Shown: positions 18,157 through 27,318, numbered from the stretch's first letter. The stretch is DNA of 61,757 nt from Flavobacteriales bacterium (GCA_025210805.1 JAOAQX010000016.1:1-61757); one strand, 5' to 3'. Program-made: numbers and translations. The notes: generated by a model from the sequence alone, not told the origin.

Positions 18157-19131
18157 ATGTTAAAGATAGGTGTATTGGGTGCTGGTCACCTTGGAAAAAT
18201 TCACATCAGAATACTCAAAGAGCTCAAAAACTACGAATTAGTAGGTTTTTATGATCCTAATCCTGAAACGTGTATAACCACAGAAAAAGAATTTGGCATC
18301 AAGGCATATTCTTCTATGGAAGAACTCATCGAAAAGATTGATGTAGTGGACATTGTAACCTCTACGATCTCTCATTTTGAATGTGCTAAAAAAAGTTTAG
18401 CACAAGGAAAACACGTTTTTATAGAAAAACCCGTTACACATACGATAAAAGAAGCTCGTGAATTATCAAATTTAAGAGAACAAGCAGGTACCCGAATTCA
18501 AATTGGACATGTAGAACGATTTAACCCTGCTTTTTTGGCTGCTCAAGAGCATATCAAACAACCGATGTTTATTGAATGTCATAGATTAGCAGAATTTAAC
18601 CCAAGAGGAACCGATGTTTCTGTAATTTTGGATTTAATGATTCATGATCTCGATATACTTTTGCACACCGTAAAATCTGACATCAAGAATGTGTATGCTA
18701 ATGGCGTTTGTGTGGTTTCTGAAACTCCAGATATTTGCAATGCACGGATAGAATTTGAAAACGGCTGTGTGGCAAATCTTACAGCAAGTAGAATTTCTAT
18801 GAAAAACATGAGAAAAACACGTTTTTTTCAAGGTGATGCCTATATTTCTGTAGATTATTTGGATAAAAAGGCGGAAATTGTCACTATGAACGAAGTAGAT
18901 AAAACAGAAGAACACCCGTTTAAAGTCTATTTTGAAAACGACAAAACCAAAAAAGAAATCAACTTTCATCAACCAGAATGTGCACCAAACAATGCCATTC
19001 TTGAAGAACTTAAAGCCTTTGCCAACTCTATAGAAAACAACACAACACCTGTAGTTAGCCTTACAGATGGAACTAAAGCTTTAGAACTTGCTTATCAAAT
19101 TACAGAACAAATAAGCCATATACATGTATAA
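18157..19131 (+). CDS. Gfo/Idh/MocA-family NAD(P)-dependent oxidoreductase
   Basis: A 324-residue protein with the N-terminal Rossmann motif G-V-L-G-A-G-H-L-G (residues 5-13) and the family signature E-K-P (about 91-93). The segments I-G-H-V-E-R-F-N-P-A and H-D-L-D near 166-169 resemble sugar-nucleotide dehydrogenases such as the UDP-N-acetylglucosamine 3-dehydrogenase GnnA. The exact substrate cannot be deduced. It heads a tight operon: the next gene overlaps it by eight bases, followed by a sugar transferase. A role in making a modified sugar for envelope glycans is therefore a reasonable inference. A divergent promoter region lies upstream. Confidence 0.87.
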   Translation: MLKIGVLGAGHLGKIHIRILKELKNYELVGFYDPNPETCITTEKEFGIKAYSSMEELIEKIDVVDIVTSTISHFECAKKSLAQGKHVFIEKPVTHTIKEARELSNLREQAGTRIQIGHVERFNPAFLAAQEHIKQPMFIECHRLAEFNPRGTDVSVILDLMIHDLDILLHTVKSDIKNVYANGVCVVSETPDICNARIEFENGCVANLTASRISMKNMRKTRFFQGDAYISVDYLDKKAEIVTMNEVDKTEEHPFKVYFENDKTKKEINFHQPECAPNNAILEELKAFANSIENNTTPVVSLTDGTKALELAYQITEQISHIHV

Positions 19132-20038
19132 AAACATTTTTACTTTACTTTTTATTATTGGAGGAATTATTTCTTGTAACAAAGAAGCTGAAATTCCTGC
19201 TTATATTTATATAGAAGACATTAAACTAGAAACCACTAGTGAACAAGGATCTGACAGAGATAATATGGTAGATATCTATCTTTCTGCAAATGATCAAATA
19301 ATTGGAGGTTTTGAATTTCCTTGTACGATTCCTGTACATCATTTTGGAGATGAAGTGGAACTCTCGGCAAGAGGTGGAATAAAGCTTAATGGTCAAGCAG
19401 GAACAAGAGCTCCTTATGATTGTTTTGATATTGCAGAACTCTATAATTCAAAGGGTGAAAAAACCAATAAATTTTCATTAAAACCAGGGGAAGTTACTAC
19501 GGTAAAAGTGACTCAAAAATACAAAGAGAATCTAGACTTTATAGAATTAGAAGATTTTGAAGGACCGGGAATCTCTCTCGAAAGTATAGAACTTAAAGAC
19601 ACCACAAAAACTCCAGCTATTTATAATGCAGAAGTAAAAAAAACCGAAAATGATGTATTCGAAGGAGATTTTTCGGGAACTGTAACGCTTACAAAGGAAA
19701 AAAGTGGAATTTTCTTAGCGACTTCAAAAGAATTTGAAATCCCTGAGCTAAACAGTAGAAATTATTTAGAATTGGACTATAAATCGGATATACAAATTGC
19801 ATTTGGAATTTGGTACAACACTGGTAGCGGTTCCCAAACTTTTATTATGGGAGGAGTAAATGCAAAAGAGGATTGGAACAAGATCATCTTTAGAATAATT
19901 CCCGAAAAACAAAAAGATCCGAATGCGGGATTACCTGCGGCAGATAAATACAAGTTTTTTATATCCGCATCTCTACCCGATGGAAAAGATCAAGCGAGTT
20001 TCTCTATAGACAACCTTAAACTAATTCACTCTAAGTAA
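19124..20038 (+). CDS. Lipoprotein of unknown function
   Basis: A 304-residue product with lipobox I-I-S-C (Cys18). The mature region has two beta-rich parts. The second, about 185-302, looks like a jelly-roll or carbohydrate-binding-like sandwich (FEIPELNSRNYLELDYKSDIQIAFGIWY ... WNKIIFRIIPE ... SFSIDNLKLIH). I do not recognise a named family. Overlaps with its neighbours (eight bases upstream, one base downstream) show translational coupling within the operon. It may assist glycan display or sense the product of the sugar transferase; that is inference only. Confidence 0.78.
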   Translation: MYKNIFTLLFIIGGIISCNKEAEIPAYIYIEDIKLETTSEQGSDRDNMVDIYLSANDQIIGGFEFPCTIPVHHFGDEVELSARGGIKLNGQAGTRAPYDCFDIAELYNSKGEKTNKFSLKPGEVTTVKVTQKYKENLDFIELEDFEGPGISLESIELKDTTKTPAIYNAEVKKTENDVFEGDFSGTVTLTKEKSGIFLATSKEFEIPELNSRNYLELDYKSDIQIAFGIWYNTGSGSQTFIMGGVNAKEDWNKIIFRIIPEKQKDPNAGLPAADKYKFFISASLPDGKDQASFSIDNLKLIHSK

Positions 20039-21450
20039 TGAACAAAACCCTTCAGGTTTTAAAATATCTTGGTTTAGACTACCTTGGCTCAGCTGTGGCT
20101 TGGGGGCTGTTTTTTATTTATAGAAAGGTTTGTATAGAAAAAATGAACCTTTTGATGAGTGAATATATTTCTGATGAAAATTTCATTAAAGGTATTCTAG
20201 GGGTTTCAGGAATATGGATACTTATTTATGCACTTTTAGGAAATTATCGTCATATCTACAAGAGATCTCGTCTTATTGAGTTTGGAAAAACGATTGCACA
20301 GCATTTTGTTGGGGTTATTATTATCTTTTTTCTTTTCTTAATTGATGATCAGGTTGAAAAAACCAGTCAGTACTACTCTGCTGTTTTTATTTACTTTTTA
20401 CTTCAAACATTCTTTGTGTTTCTTTTTAGATACCTTCTTCTTAGAAGTACCAATAAAAAAATACATACAAAAAAAATAGGCTACCCTACACTTCTTGTAG
20501 GCGGTGGAGACGAAGCTGTAGATCTCTACGTTAAAATGGAAAATAACTTTCGCTCTTCAGGAAATATTTTTAAAGGCTATCTTTCTGCAAAAGAAGGAGA
20601 AGAACAAAGACTTTCAAATTATCTTCCTAATCTAGGTAATATTTCAGACCTTTTTCACGTTATCAAAGAGAAGAATATTCAAGAAGTCATTGTGGCAACT
20701 GCTGAAAAAGATCATAAAATAGCACTCAATATCATTGAAAAGCTAGAGGATACCCCCGTGGAAATTAAAACAATTCCTACGATGTATGATATCTTGAGCG
20801 GTTCTGTGAGAATGTCTTCTATGTTTGCCGTTCCTCTAATCACAATAGAAACAAAGCTCATGCCCGTATGGCAATCTGTGGTTAAAAGAATTCTTGATAT
20901 CATTATTTCAGCTTCCGTTTTACTACTTCTTTCACCTTTCTATATTTTTACAGCTATTTTAGTAAGAATGTCTTCCAAAGGACCGATCTTTTATAAACAA
21001 AAAAGAATTGGAATTCATGGAAAACCTTTTAATATCATCAAATTTAGATCCATGTATGTGGATGCCGAAGCTTGTGGACCACAACTTAGTAAAGATGATG
21101 ACCCCAGAATAACTCCTTGGGGAAAAATCATGCGAAAATATCGCATAGACGAAATGCCCCAGTTTTTCAATGTTTTAATTGGAGAAATGAGTATCGTGGG
21201 ACCTAGACCAGAAAGGGATTTCTATATCCAACAATTGGTAAAAAAAGCACCCTATTATCGTCAACTTCATCGAGTAAGACCTGGAATCACCTCTTGGGGA
21301 ATGGTGAAATTTGGCTATGCCGAAAATTTAGAAGAAATGCTTGAAAGGTTAAAATTTGACCTTATTTACATAGAAAATTTATCTTTGCTGAATGATTTTA
21401 AGGTTTTGGTCTATACCATCCTTATTGTCTTGCAAGGACGTGGAAAATAA
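20038..21450 (+). CDS. Undecaprenyl-phosphate sugar phosphotransferase (exopolysaccharide initiation)
   Basis: A 470-residue polytopic enzyme. The N-terminal half has about four membrane helices and a CoA-binding-like Rossmann region (TLLVGGGDEAVDLY, about 152-165). Another helix (RILDIIISASVLLLLSPFYIF) leads into the bacterial sugar transferase domain at about 280-470, with KQKRIGIHGKPFNIIKFRSM, D-P-R-I-T-P-W-G, R-Y/K-R-I-D-E-M-P-Q and S-I-V-G-P-R-P-E. Enzymes of this type transfer a hexose-1-phosphate to undecaprenyl phosphate at the inner membrane, starting capsule or exopolysaccharide repeat units. The start overlaps the lipoprotein stop (TAATG). Confidence 0.93.
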   Translation: MNKTLQVLKYLGLDYLGSAVAWGLFFIYRKVCIEKMNLLMSEYISDENFIKGILGVSGIWILIYALLGNYRHIYKRSRLIEFGKTIAQHFVGVIIIFFLFLIDDQVEKTSQYYSAVFIYFLLQTFFVFLFRYLLLRSTNKKIHTKKIGYPTLLVGGGDEAVDLYVKMENNFRSSGNIFKGYLSAKEGEEQRLSNYLPNLGNISDLFHVIKEKNIQEVIVATAEKDHKIALNIIEKLEDTPVEIKTIPTMYDILSGSVRMSSMFAVPLITIETKLMPVWQSVVKRILDIIISASVLLLLSPFYIFTAILVRMSSKGPIFYKQKRIGIHGKPFNIIKFRSMYVDAEACGPQLSKDDDPRITPWGKIMRKYRIDEMPQFFNVLIGEMSIVGPRPERDFYIQQLVKKAPYYRQLHRVRPGITSWGMVKFGYAENLEEMLERLKFDLIYIENLSLLNDFKVLVYTILIVLQGRGK

Positions 21451-21463
21451 AAACACAACAAAA

Positions 21464-22351
21464 ATGAAGAATATTAGCGTTATTGGAGCAGGAACCATGG
21501 GAAATGGAATCGCTCATACTTTTGCGCAGTTTGGGTATCAAGTTTCATTGATTGATATCTCACAAGATGCTTTGGATAAAGCAGTAGCAACTATTGGTAA
21601 AAACCTTGACAGAATGGTTGCTAAAGAAAAAATTAGCGAAGCAGATAAAAATGCAACTCTCGGAAATATTACCACTTTTACAGCCCTAAAAGATGGAGTT
21701 GTAGATGCCGATTTAGTAGTAGAAGCAGCAACAGAAAATATCGATTTAAAATTGAATATTTTCCGTCAAATGGATGAATTTGCTCCTGAAAAAGCCATCC
21801 TTTCTACCAACACTTCTTCGATTTCTATTACAAAAATTGCTTCGGTTACCAATAGACCTGAAAAAGTGATCGGAATGCACTTTATGAACCCTGTACCGAT
21901 TATGAAATTGGTAGAAGTAATTAAAGGATATTCTACTTCTCAAGAGGTATGCAATCAAGTTTTTGAAATGTCTAAAAACTTGAAAAAAGTTCCTGTAGAA
22001 GTAAATGACTATCCAGGATTTATCGCAAACCGTATCCTAATGCCTATGATCAACGAAGCTATTTATAGTTTGTATGAAGGTGTAGCGGGTGTTCAAGAAA
22101 TAGATACTGTAATGAAGCTTGGAATGGCACACCCAATGGGACCACTTCAACTAGCTGACTTTATTGGATTGGATGTTTGTCTTTCTATCCTAAATGTACT
22201 TCATGAAGGATTCGGAAACCCAAAATATGCTCCATGTCCATTATTAGTAAATATGGTAACAGCTGGTAAAAACGGAGTAAAATCTGGTGAAGGATTCTAT
22301 GATTATAGTGAAAGCCGTAAAGCTGAAAAAGTGAGTAAGCAGTTTGCTTAA
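21464..22351 (+). CDS. hbd: 3-hydroxyacyl-CoA (3-hydroxybutyryl-CoA) dehydrogenase
   Basis: A 295-residue enzyme starting at the ATG at 21464, 13 bases after the sugar transferase stop; an earlier in-frame start would sit inside that gene. The NAD site is G-A-G-T-M-G-N-G-I-A (residues 8-17). The catalytic region is H139-F-M-N-P-V-P, followed by the C-terminal helical domain (PGFIANRILMPMINEA, GPLQLADFIGLDVCL). It oxidises 3-hydroxyacyl-CoA to 3-ketoacyl-CoA in fatty-acid or butanoate metabolism. It is the last gene of the operon, closed by a strong terminator. Its link to glycan genes is probably only positional. Confidence 0.93.
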   Translation: MKNISVIGAGTMGNGIAHTFAQFGYQVSLIDISQDALDKAVATIGKNLDRMVAKEKISEADKNATLGNITTFTALKDGVVDADLVVEAATENIDLKLNIFRQMDEFAPEKAILSTNTSSISITKIASVTNRPEKVIGMHFMNPVPIMKLVEVIKGYSTSQEVCNQVFEMSKNLKKVPVEVNDYPGFIANRILMPMINEAIYSLYEGVAGVQEIDTVMKLGMAHPMGPLQLADFIGLDVCLSILNVLHEGFGNPKYAPCPLLVNMVTAGKNGVKSGEGFYDYSESRKAEKVSKQFA

Positions 22352-22388
22352 TCCTTTCTAAAACGGAGGAATTGCTCCAAAATAATGA

Positions 22389-22426
22389 AACGCAAAAAGT
22401 CTTTCTTTGACTTTTTGCGTTTTTTA
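22389..22426 (+). terminator. Strong rho-independent terminator after hbd
   Basis: Hairpin AACGCAAAAAGTC / GACTTTTTGCGTT with a seven-base loop, followed by a T-run, 37 bases after the stop. Confidence 0.93.
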
Positions 22427-22464
22427 TCTAGATAATAGTAAATTAGAACAAAAAATAAATTATA

Positions 22465-24459
22465 ATGAAGATAATCTTACACCTTTTAATTATAGGTCTG
22501 TTATTTCCCTTTGCTCTCAAAGCCCAAAAAGACACTTTAGAAGTAAATTCTAAAATAGAATCTGTTGTTGTATTTCCCAATGGAGCACAGATTACGAGAA
22601 AAGCCCAAAAATTTATTCCTGCTGGTAAATCACATTTAATAATTAAAGGCTTACCCCTACAAACAAATTTAAAAACACTTCAAATTCAATTTCCAAAAGG
22701 ACTTGAACTGGTTTCCTTAACACCACAAGTTGATATTGGAAACAATTTACTGATACTCAACAAATCTAAAAAGCTGAGGGAAAAAATCGAAAATATAAAA
22801 ACCGAAATTTCCAAACAAAACAGCAAGCTAGTTGTTTTGAAAGACAAAAAGGAAGTTCTGAAGAAAAACAATAAAATTGAAACTGGTGAAAAAGGTCTGA
22901 GTTTAACTCAGCTGCAATCTATTGTAGATTATTACGAAAAACAAATAACAGGTATTGAAAATAGTAAAATCATTATTAGAGAGAAAATCAAACAACAAGA
23001 GAAAGAGATCTTTGATTTAAAACAACAACTACATACAAATACCACAAAAAAGAGCCTACAAACTTTAAATCTTATTTTAAAAGTCAATACATCTAAAGCA
23101 TTAAAAAGGCATTTTTCTTTGACTTATACAAACCCAAAAGCAGGATGGATACCTAGTTATGATTTCGTGGTGAAATCTACATTCAAACCCTTAGAAATAA
23201 AATATAAAGCTACCGTTTTTCAATCTACACAAGAAGACTGGAACAATATAAAAATGACCTTATCGACTTCTGATTTGTACAGAGACAAAAGTATCAGAAA
23301 GCTAACGCCTTGGTTATTTGAAAGAGGAAATAGTAATCATCCATTAGACAAGGAAAAAATATCTTATGGGAGTTTGAATGTAAAAGTTATTGATAGTAAA
23401 TACCAAGAACCTATTTCTAATGCAAAAGTTTCTATTTTTCATGGTTCAAAACTCGTACACCAATGTTTTACAGATAATTTAGGGAAATTCAAGGTTCATC
23501 CACTATTAGACAACAGTATTTATACCGTAAAAGTGGAATCTCATGGATACCAAACTAACTCAAAAAAGATGTATTCCAATGGGGAACTCAACTCTGTTCA
23601 GCTGAGTAAAGAAAACCATTATGCCCAAGTAAAAGCAGAAATCATTGAGAGTGAATACAAAGAAGAGTTCATGGCTGATGAAATGGAGCTAAAAGAAATT
23701 GTACCAAGTATAGATAATGGTCTGAGCGTAAGAGGTGGAAGAGGTGGCGAAGTAGTCTATTATGTGGACGGAGTAAAGGTAAATGGAAATTCTTATAATC
23801 AAGCAAAATCCACAAACACCATCTCACTCTCAGCCCTAGAACATAATGACAAAATAGAAAGTGATTTCACCTATTCATTAAAACAGAAAATGACTGTTTT
23901 AAGTAACGGAGAGGCTCATAATTTTGATTTACAAACCACCAAGGCCGTAACAGATTATGAATACATAGTAGTACCAGAGCTCAAAAAAATCGCTAACCTA
24001 CAAGTGTTATTACCCGATTGGGAAAGTTTAAGACTTCAAGATGCTCCCGTGCATTACTATTACGAAAACAGATTAGTGAATCAGGCTGATTTTGTAAATG
24101 AAAACTTCCAAGATACACTAGCCTTAGATTTCACTGAGGATAATGGAATCATTACAAGAAAGAAAAACATTAAACTACAAGAATCCAAAAAGTTCTTTAG
24201 TGGAAAAATCAAAGAATTCCGATCAATAGAATTGGAAGTAAAAAACAATAAAAATACCCCTGTTCAAATCAAATTACAAGATGTGCTTCCTATTTCAGAA
24301 TTTGAAGATATCGTGATAGAAATTGAAGAAATGACTCTGGAACCGAACGAAAAAAGCGATCAAGGAATCTATACTTGGAAATTTTTGCTACAGCCAAAAG
24401 CAAAGAAAACAATCACTTACAAATACTCTGTAAGATATCCTAAAAAAATGCTCAGGTAA
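22465..24459 (+). CDS. MuiA-like DUF4139 protein with inserted carboxypeptidase-regulatory and plug-like segments
   Basis: A 664-residue exported protein (signal peptide to about residue 20, LKAQ). Residues about 28-120 match the DUF4140 N-terminal domain (IESVVVFPNGAQITRKA, IKGLP). A coiled coil follows at about 100-190. The DUF4139 beta-rich domain opens near 210 (LTYTNPKAGWIPSYDF) and resumes near 465 to the end. The DUF4139 part is split by an insert: residues about 303-380 look like a carboxypeptidase regulatory-like domain (LNVKVIDSKYQEPISNAKVSI ... YTVKVESHGY). Residues about 420-441 (S-V-R-G-G-R-G-G-E-V-V-Y-Y-V-D-G-V-K-V) copy the hallmark of TonB-receptor plug domains. The family is named after a mucoidy inhibitor but its biochemistry is unknown. 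It is monocistronic, after a terminator. Confidence 0.85.
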   Translation: MKIILHLLIIGLLFPFALKAQKDTLEVNSKIESVVVFPNGAQITRKAQKFIPAGKSHLIIKGLPLQTNLKTLQIQFPKGLELVSLTPQVDIGNNLLILNKSKKLREKIENIKTEISKQNSKLVVLKDKKEVLKKNNKIETGEKGLSLTQLQSIVDYYEKQITGIENSKIIIREKIKQQEKEIFDLKQQLHTNTTKKSLQTLNLILKVNTSKALKRHFSLTYTNPKAGWIPSYDFVVKSTFKPLEIKYKATVFQSTQEDWNNIKMTLSTSDLYRDKSIRKLTPWLFERGNSNHPLDKEKISYGSLNVKVIDSKYQEPISNAKVSIFHGSKLVHQCFTDNLGKFKVHPLLDNSIYTVKVESHGYQTNSKKMYSNGELNSVQLSKENHYAQVKAEIIESEYKEEFMADEMELKEIVPSIDNGLSVRGGRGGEVVYYVDGVKVNGNSYNQAKSTNTISLSALEHNDKIESDFTYSLKQKMTVLSNGEAHNFDLQTTKAVTDYEYIVVPELKKIANLQVLLPDWESLRLQDAPVHYYYENRLVNQADFVNENFQDTLALDFTEDNGIITRKKNIKLQESKKFFSGKIKEFRSIELEVKNNKNTPVQIKLQDVLPISEFEDIVIEIEEMTLEPNEKSDQGIYTWKFLLQPKAKKTITYKYSVRYPKKMLR

Positions 24460-24519
24460 CTCCTTTTTAGGTAGAATATAAAAATTTCTTGATAATCTTG
24501 CAGAGAATTATCTAAAACT

Positions 24520-24694
24520 ATGAAACCTAAAAAAATACAAACTACTGGTAGAAAAGTGTTTTCTACCAGTAGTTTTTCATCCTTTGTTTAGCTTTAACCT
24601 TATCTGCAACAGCTCAAGAACAGGAAGTGGTGAACCCCAAAATACCCAGAAGTGGCGCTCTTTAGGAATTGTGTATAATTTTAATAGCAATTAA
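24520..24694 (+). pseudogene. Remnant of an exported beta-barrel gene
   Basis: An ATG at 24520 opens with MKPKKI and is then interrupted by a 35-base, almost perfectly palindromic segment. In another frame the sequence continues as the rest of a signal peptide (FFILCLALTLSATAQEQE) from about 24574, reaching a stop near 24664. In a third frame the end reads WRSLGIVYNFNSN and stops at 24694; this looks like the closing strand of an outer-membrane barrel (compare FGIVWNF at the end of the porin in this window). The simplest reading is a gene that has lost its middle by deletion and its frame by small changes. It could also be chance in AT-rich DNA, but the two ends are in the right order. Confidence 0.45.
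24539..24575 (+). terminator. Perfect 17-pair hairpin; possible terminator of the MuiA-like gene
   Basis: AAACTACTGGTAGAAAA and its exact complement flank a three-base loop GTG, followed by a short T-run. It begins 80 bases after the MuiA-like stop codon, so it could end that transcript. It lies inside the signal-peptide region of the adjacent gene remnant, which suggests it may be an inserted element. Confidence 0.6.
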
Positions 24695-24861
24695 AAAACT
24701 TTACAAATTCTGTTGGCTTTCAACACCTAATAACTAGAGAAGTATACAAATTCTGCAAACTCATCTCTGTGAATTTATTTTTTTATAGACAAAATATAGC
24801 AATTAGTAGATTTTCATTATCCAAAATTAACAGAACACAATGTCAAATTGACTAAATAGTG

Positions 24862-24869
24862 TACTTTTG
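24862..24869 (+). promoter_or_regulatory. Putative -7 box TAcTTTTG
   Basis: Exact TAnnTTTG match, 26 bases before the ATG at 24895. It falls at the upstream in-frame codon at 24859, so transcription from here would exclude that codon and supports the start chosen for the PLP enzyme. Confidence 0.55.
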
Positions 24870-24894
24870 CACCAATTATCTAAAAAAACCTTGG

Positions 24895-26142
24895 ATGGAT
24901 TTATTCGAAAAATTAAAGGGAAATAGAGGTCCCCTAGGACAGCATGCTAAAGATGCACATGGGTACTTTACTTTTCCAAAATTAGAAGGACCAATTTCTA
25001 ATAGAATGCACTTTAGGGGAAAAGAGGTTCTAACTTGGAGTATTAACAATTACTTGGGATTTGCGAATCATCCAGAAATAAGACAAGTAGATGCTGAGGC
25101 ATCAAAAGAATGGGGATTATCTACTCCTATGGGATCTAGAATGATGTCTGGAAATACAGCCATTCATGAAAAACTAGAAAGAGAACTAGCAGATTTTGTT
25201 CAAAAAGAAGATGCTATCCTCCTGAACTTTGGATACCAAGGAATGCATTCAGCAATAGATGCTTTGGTTGACAGAAATGACGTAATTGTTTACGACAGTG
25301 ATTCGCATGCTTGTATTATTGATGGAGTACGCCTACATCAAGGAAAAAGATTTGTTTTTCCTCATAATGACATCGAAAACTTAAAAAAACAACTCGAAAG
25401 AGCCACAAAACTTGCTGAAAAACAAAATGGAGCAATCCTATTAGTTACAGAAGGAGTTTTTGGAATGAGAGGAGATCTTGGAAAGCTTAAAGAAATAGTT
25501 GCATTAAAAGAACAGTATAATTTCCGTCTTTTTGTGGATGACGCTCATGGTGTAGGAACTATGGGAGCCGAAGGAAGAGGAACAGGAGAACATTTAGGAG
25601 TTCAAGATGGAGTGGATATCTATTTTGGAACATTTGCTAAGAGTTTTGCCAGTATCGGAGCATTTATTGCATCTACAGAAGATGTTGTAGAATTTTTGAG
25701 ATACAATACCCGTTCTCAAATATTTGCAAAATCACTCCCAATGCCACTTGTTGTGGGCGCTAGAAAAAGATTAGAAATGATGAGAGATGACCTTTCTCAC
25801 AAAGAAAATCTTTGGAATATAGCCTCAAGCCTACAAAATGGACTTGAAGAAGCTGGATTCAATATCGGAAACACAGAGTCTTGTGTGACACCTGTTTACC
25901 TACAAGGAGGACTCGGAGAAGCTACAAACCTTACGGTTGATTTGAGAGAAAACTTTGGTATATTCTGCTCAATAGTAACATATCCAGTAGTGCCAAAAGG
26001 AGTTATCTTATTAAGATTAATCCCTACTGCCATTCATACAGAAGAGGATGTAAAATATACTATAGAATCTTTTACCAAAATAAAAGACAAACTAGAAAAT
26101 GGAGAATATGTCTCTGATTCTATTGCAAATATCAGTGAGTAA
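24895..26142 (+). CDS. spt: Alpha-oxoamine synthase, probably serine palmitoyltransferase
   Basis: A 415-residue PLP enzyme of the alpha-oxoamine synthase family, starting MDLFEKLKGNRGPLG. Family features include the N-terminal W-S-I-N-N-Y-L-G-F-A, the H-A-C-I-I-D-G substrate-site segment, T-E-G-V-F-G-M-R-G-D, the PLP-phosphate-side D-D-A-H-G-V-G-T-M-G and the Schiff-base lysine in T-F-A-K-S-F-A-S-I-G. Bacteroidota use such an enzyme to condense serine with acyl-CoA as the first step of sphingolipid synthesis. Related enzymes use cysteate (sulfonolipids) or glycine (2-amino-3-ketobutyrate ligase). The sequence resembles the Bacteroidota SPT group as I know it. The acyl-acceptor amino acid cannot be proved from sequence. 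The gene stands alone with its own promoter and terminator. Confidence 0.82.
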   Translation: MDLFEKLKGNRGPLGQHAKDAHGYFTFPKLEGPISNRMHFRGKEVLTWSINNYLGFANHPEIRQVDAEASKEWGLSTPMGSRMMSGNTAIHEKLERELADFVQKEDAILLNFGYQGMHSAIDALVDRNDVIVYDSDSHACIIDGVRLHQGKRFVFPHNDIENLKKQLERATKLAEKQNGAILLVTEGVFGMRGDLGKLKEIVALKEQYNFRLFVDDAHGVGTMGAEGRGTGEHLGVQDGVDIYFGTFAKSFASIGAFIASTEDVVEFLRYNTRSQIFAKSLPMPLVVGARKRLEMMRDDLSHKENLWNIASSLQNGLEEAGFNIGNTESCVTPVYLQGGLGEATNLTVDLRENFGIFCSIVTYPVVPKGVILLRLIPTAIHTEEDVKYTIESFTKIKDKLENGEYVSDSIANISE

Positions 26143-26163
26143 CACTACCCACCTATAACCATA

Positions 26164-26205
26164 AAAAGACCATTCAAAAATAAAATTTTGAATGGTCTTT
26201 TTTTT
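26164..26205. terminator. Strong bidirectional terminator between spt and msrBA
   Basis: Sixteen-pair hairpin built on AAAAGACCATTCAAAA and its complement. It has an eight-T run on the plus strand and a five-T run on the minus strand. It lies between convergent genes and can serve both. Confidence 0.93.
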
Positions 26206-26271
26206 GATTCTTTATGAGCGATCAACTATTCACTGTCGTGGTAAAAATGGTAGATATTTTTTTTAATAACA

Positions 26272-27318
26272 TCACTTCAACAATTCTGGAAATAATTTAA
26301 TTGCCTTCTCATACCTTGGGATAGAAACAGCCTTTACATAAGAATGATTTGGATGTTTCTTTACATAATCCTGATGATATTCCTCTGCTCGATAGAACTT
26401 CCCCTCTTTTTGGACTTCTACTGCTAGTGGCTTTGAATAATTTCCAGAATTGTTCAGTTGTTCAATCCATTTATAGATGCGCTTCTTTTGTTTTCTATTT
26501 TTGTAGAATATCATAGAACGATATTGTCTTCCCCGATCATTACCTTGTCCATTAACCTGTGTAATATCTCCCGAATGGAAATAAACACGAAGTAAATCCT
26601 CATAAGAAATTTCTTTAGGATTATAGTACACCTGAACCGCCTCTGCATGATTTGTTTTTCCTGCTCCTACTTCTTGATACGTCGGATTTGCTCTTTCGCC
26701 CCCACTATAACCTGATATCACAGCTTTCACACCTTTGATAGATTCAAAAATTTCTTCTACACACCAAAAACAACCTTGTGCAAAAACGGCGGTTTGAATA
26801 TTGGATTTCTCTACAAAATAAAGACTTTCACCGTTAATACAATAGCGTAATCCTGTGGGTTCTGGTCCATCATGAAAAACATGACCCAAATGGCCATTAC
26901 ATCTTTGACAAACAACCTCATCACGAGTCATTCCATGAGAAAAATCGGCACCTACTTCAATACTTTTTTTCGTCATCGGTTGCCAAAAACTTGGCCAACC
27001 TGAACCCGAATCAAATTTATGACGAGAAGAAAACAACGCATTATTACAAGCCGCGCAAATATAAGTACCACTACCTTTGTTATCGTTATAAGAATGTGAA
27101 AATGGTCTTTCTGTACCTTTTTTTCTTAGTATATGAAACTGGGCAGGGCTCAATTCTTTCTTCCATTGCTCTTCAGATTTGAATACGGGATTCGACCAAT
27201 CTTTGACAATTTCAATTTTCTGAGAGTTAACGGTTTCTTTCTGATGCTTCTTCACTTCTTGGGCACAGCCAACCATTACATATACAGAAGACAGCAAAAT
27301 AAGTACGATATTTTTCAT
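26272..27318 (-). CDS. msrBA: Bifunctional methionine sulfoxide reductase MsrB-MsrA, lipoprotein
   Basis: A 348-residue fusion. An N-terminal lipobox (M-V-G-C, Cys18) predicts lipid anchoring in the envelope. The MsrB domain spans about 50-172, with zinc cysteines C88, C91, C137 and C140 and the catalytic C160 in R-Y-C-I-N. It reduces methionine-R-sulfoxide. The MsrA domain spans about 175-335, with catalytic C183 in G-C-F-W-C and [16 protein letters not shown]. It reduces the S form. The order B then A is the reverse of the more common MsrA-MsrB fusion. Together they repair oxidised methionines in exported proteins. The reducing partner in the envelope is not encoded next to it. Confidence 0.95.
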   Translation of the reverse strand: MKNIVLILLSSVYVMVGCAQEVKKHQKETVNSQKIEIVKDWSNPVFKSEEQWKKELSPAQFHILRKKGTERPFSHSYNDNKGSGTYICAACNNALFSSRHKFDSGSGWPSFWQPMTKKSIEVGADFSHGMTRDEVVCQRCNGHLGHVFHDGPEPTGLRYCINGESLYFVEKSNIQTAVFAQGCFWCVEEIFESIKGVKAVISGYSGGERANPTYQEVGAGKTNHAEAVQVYYNPKEISYEDLLRVYFHSGDITQVNGQGNDRGRQYRSMIFYKNRKQKKRIYKWIEQLNNSGNYSKPLAVEVQKEGKFYRAEEYHQDYVKKHPNHSYVKAVSIPRYEKAIKLFPELLK

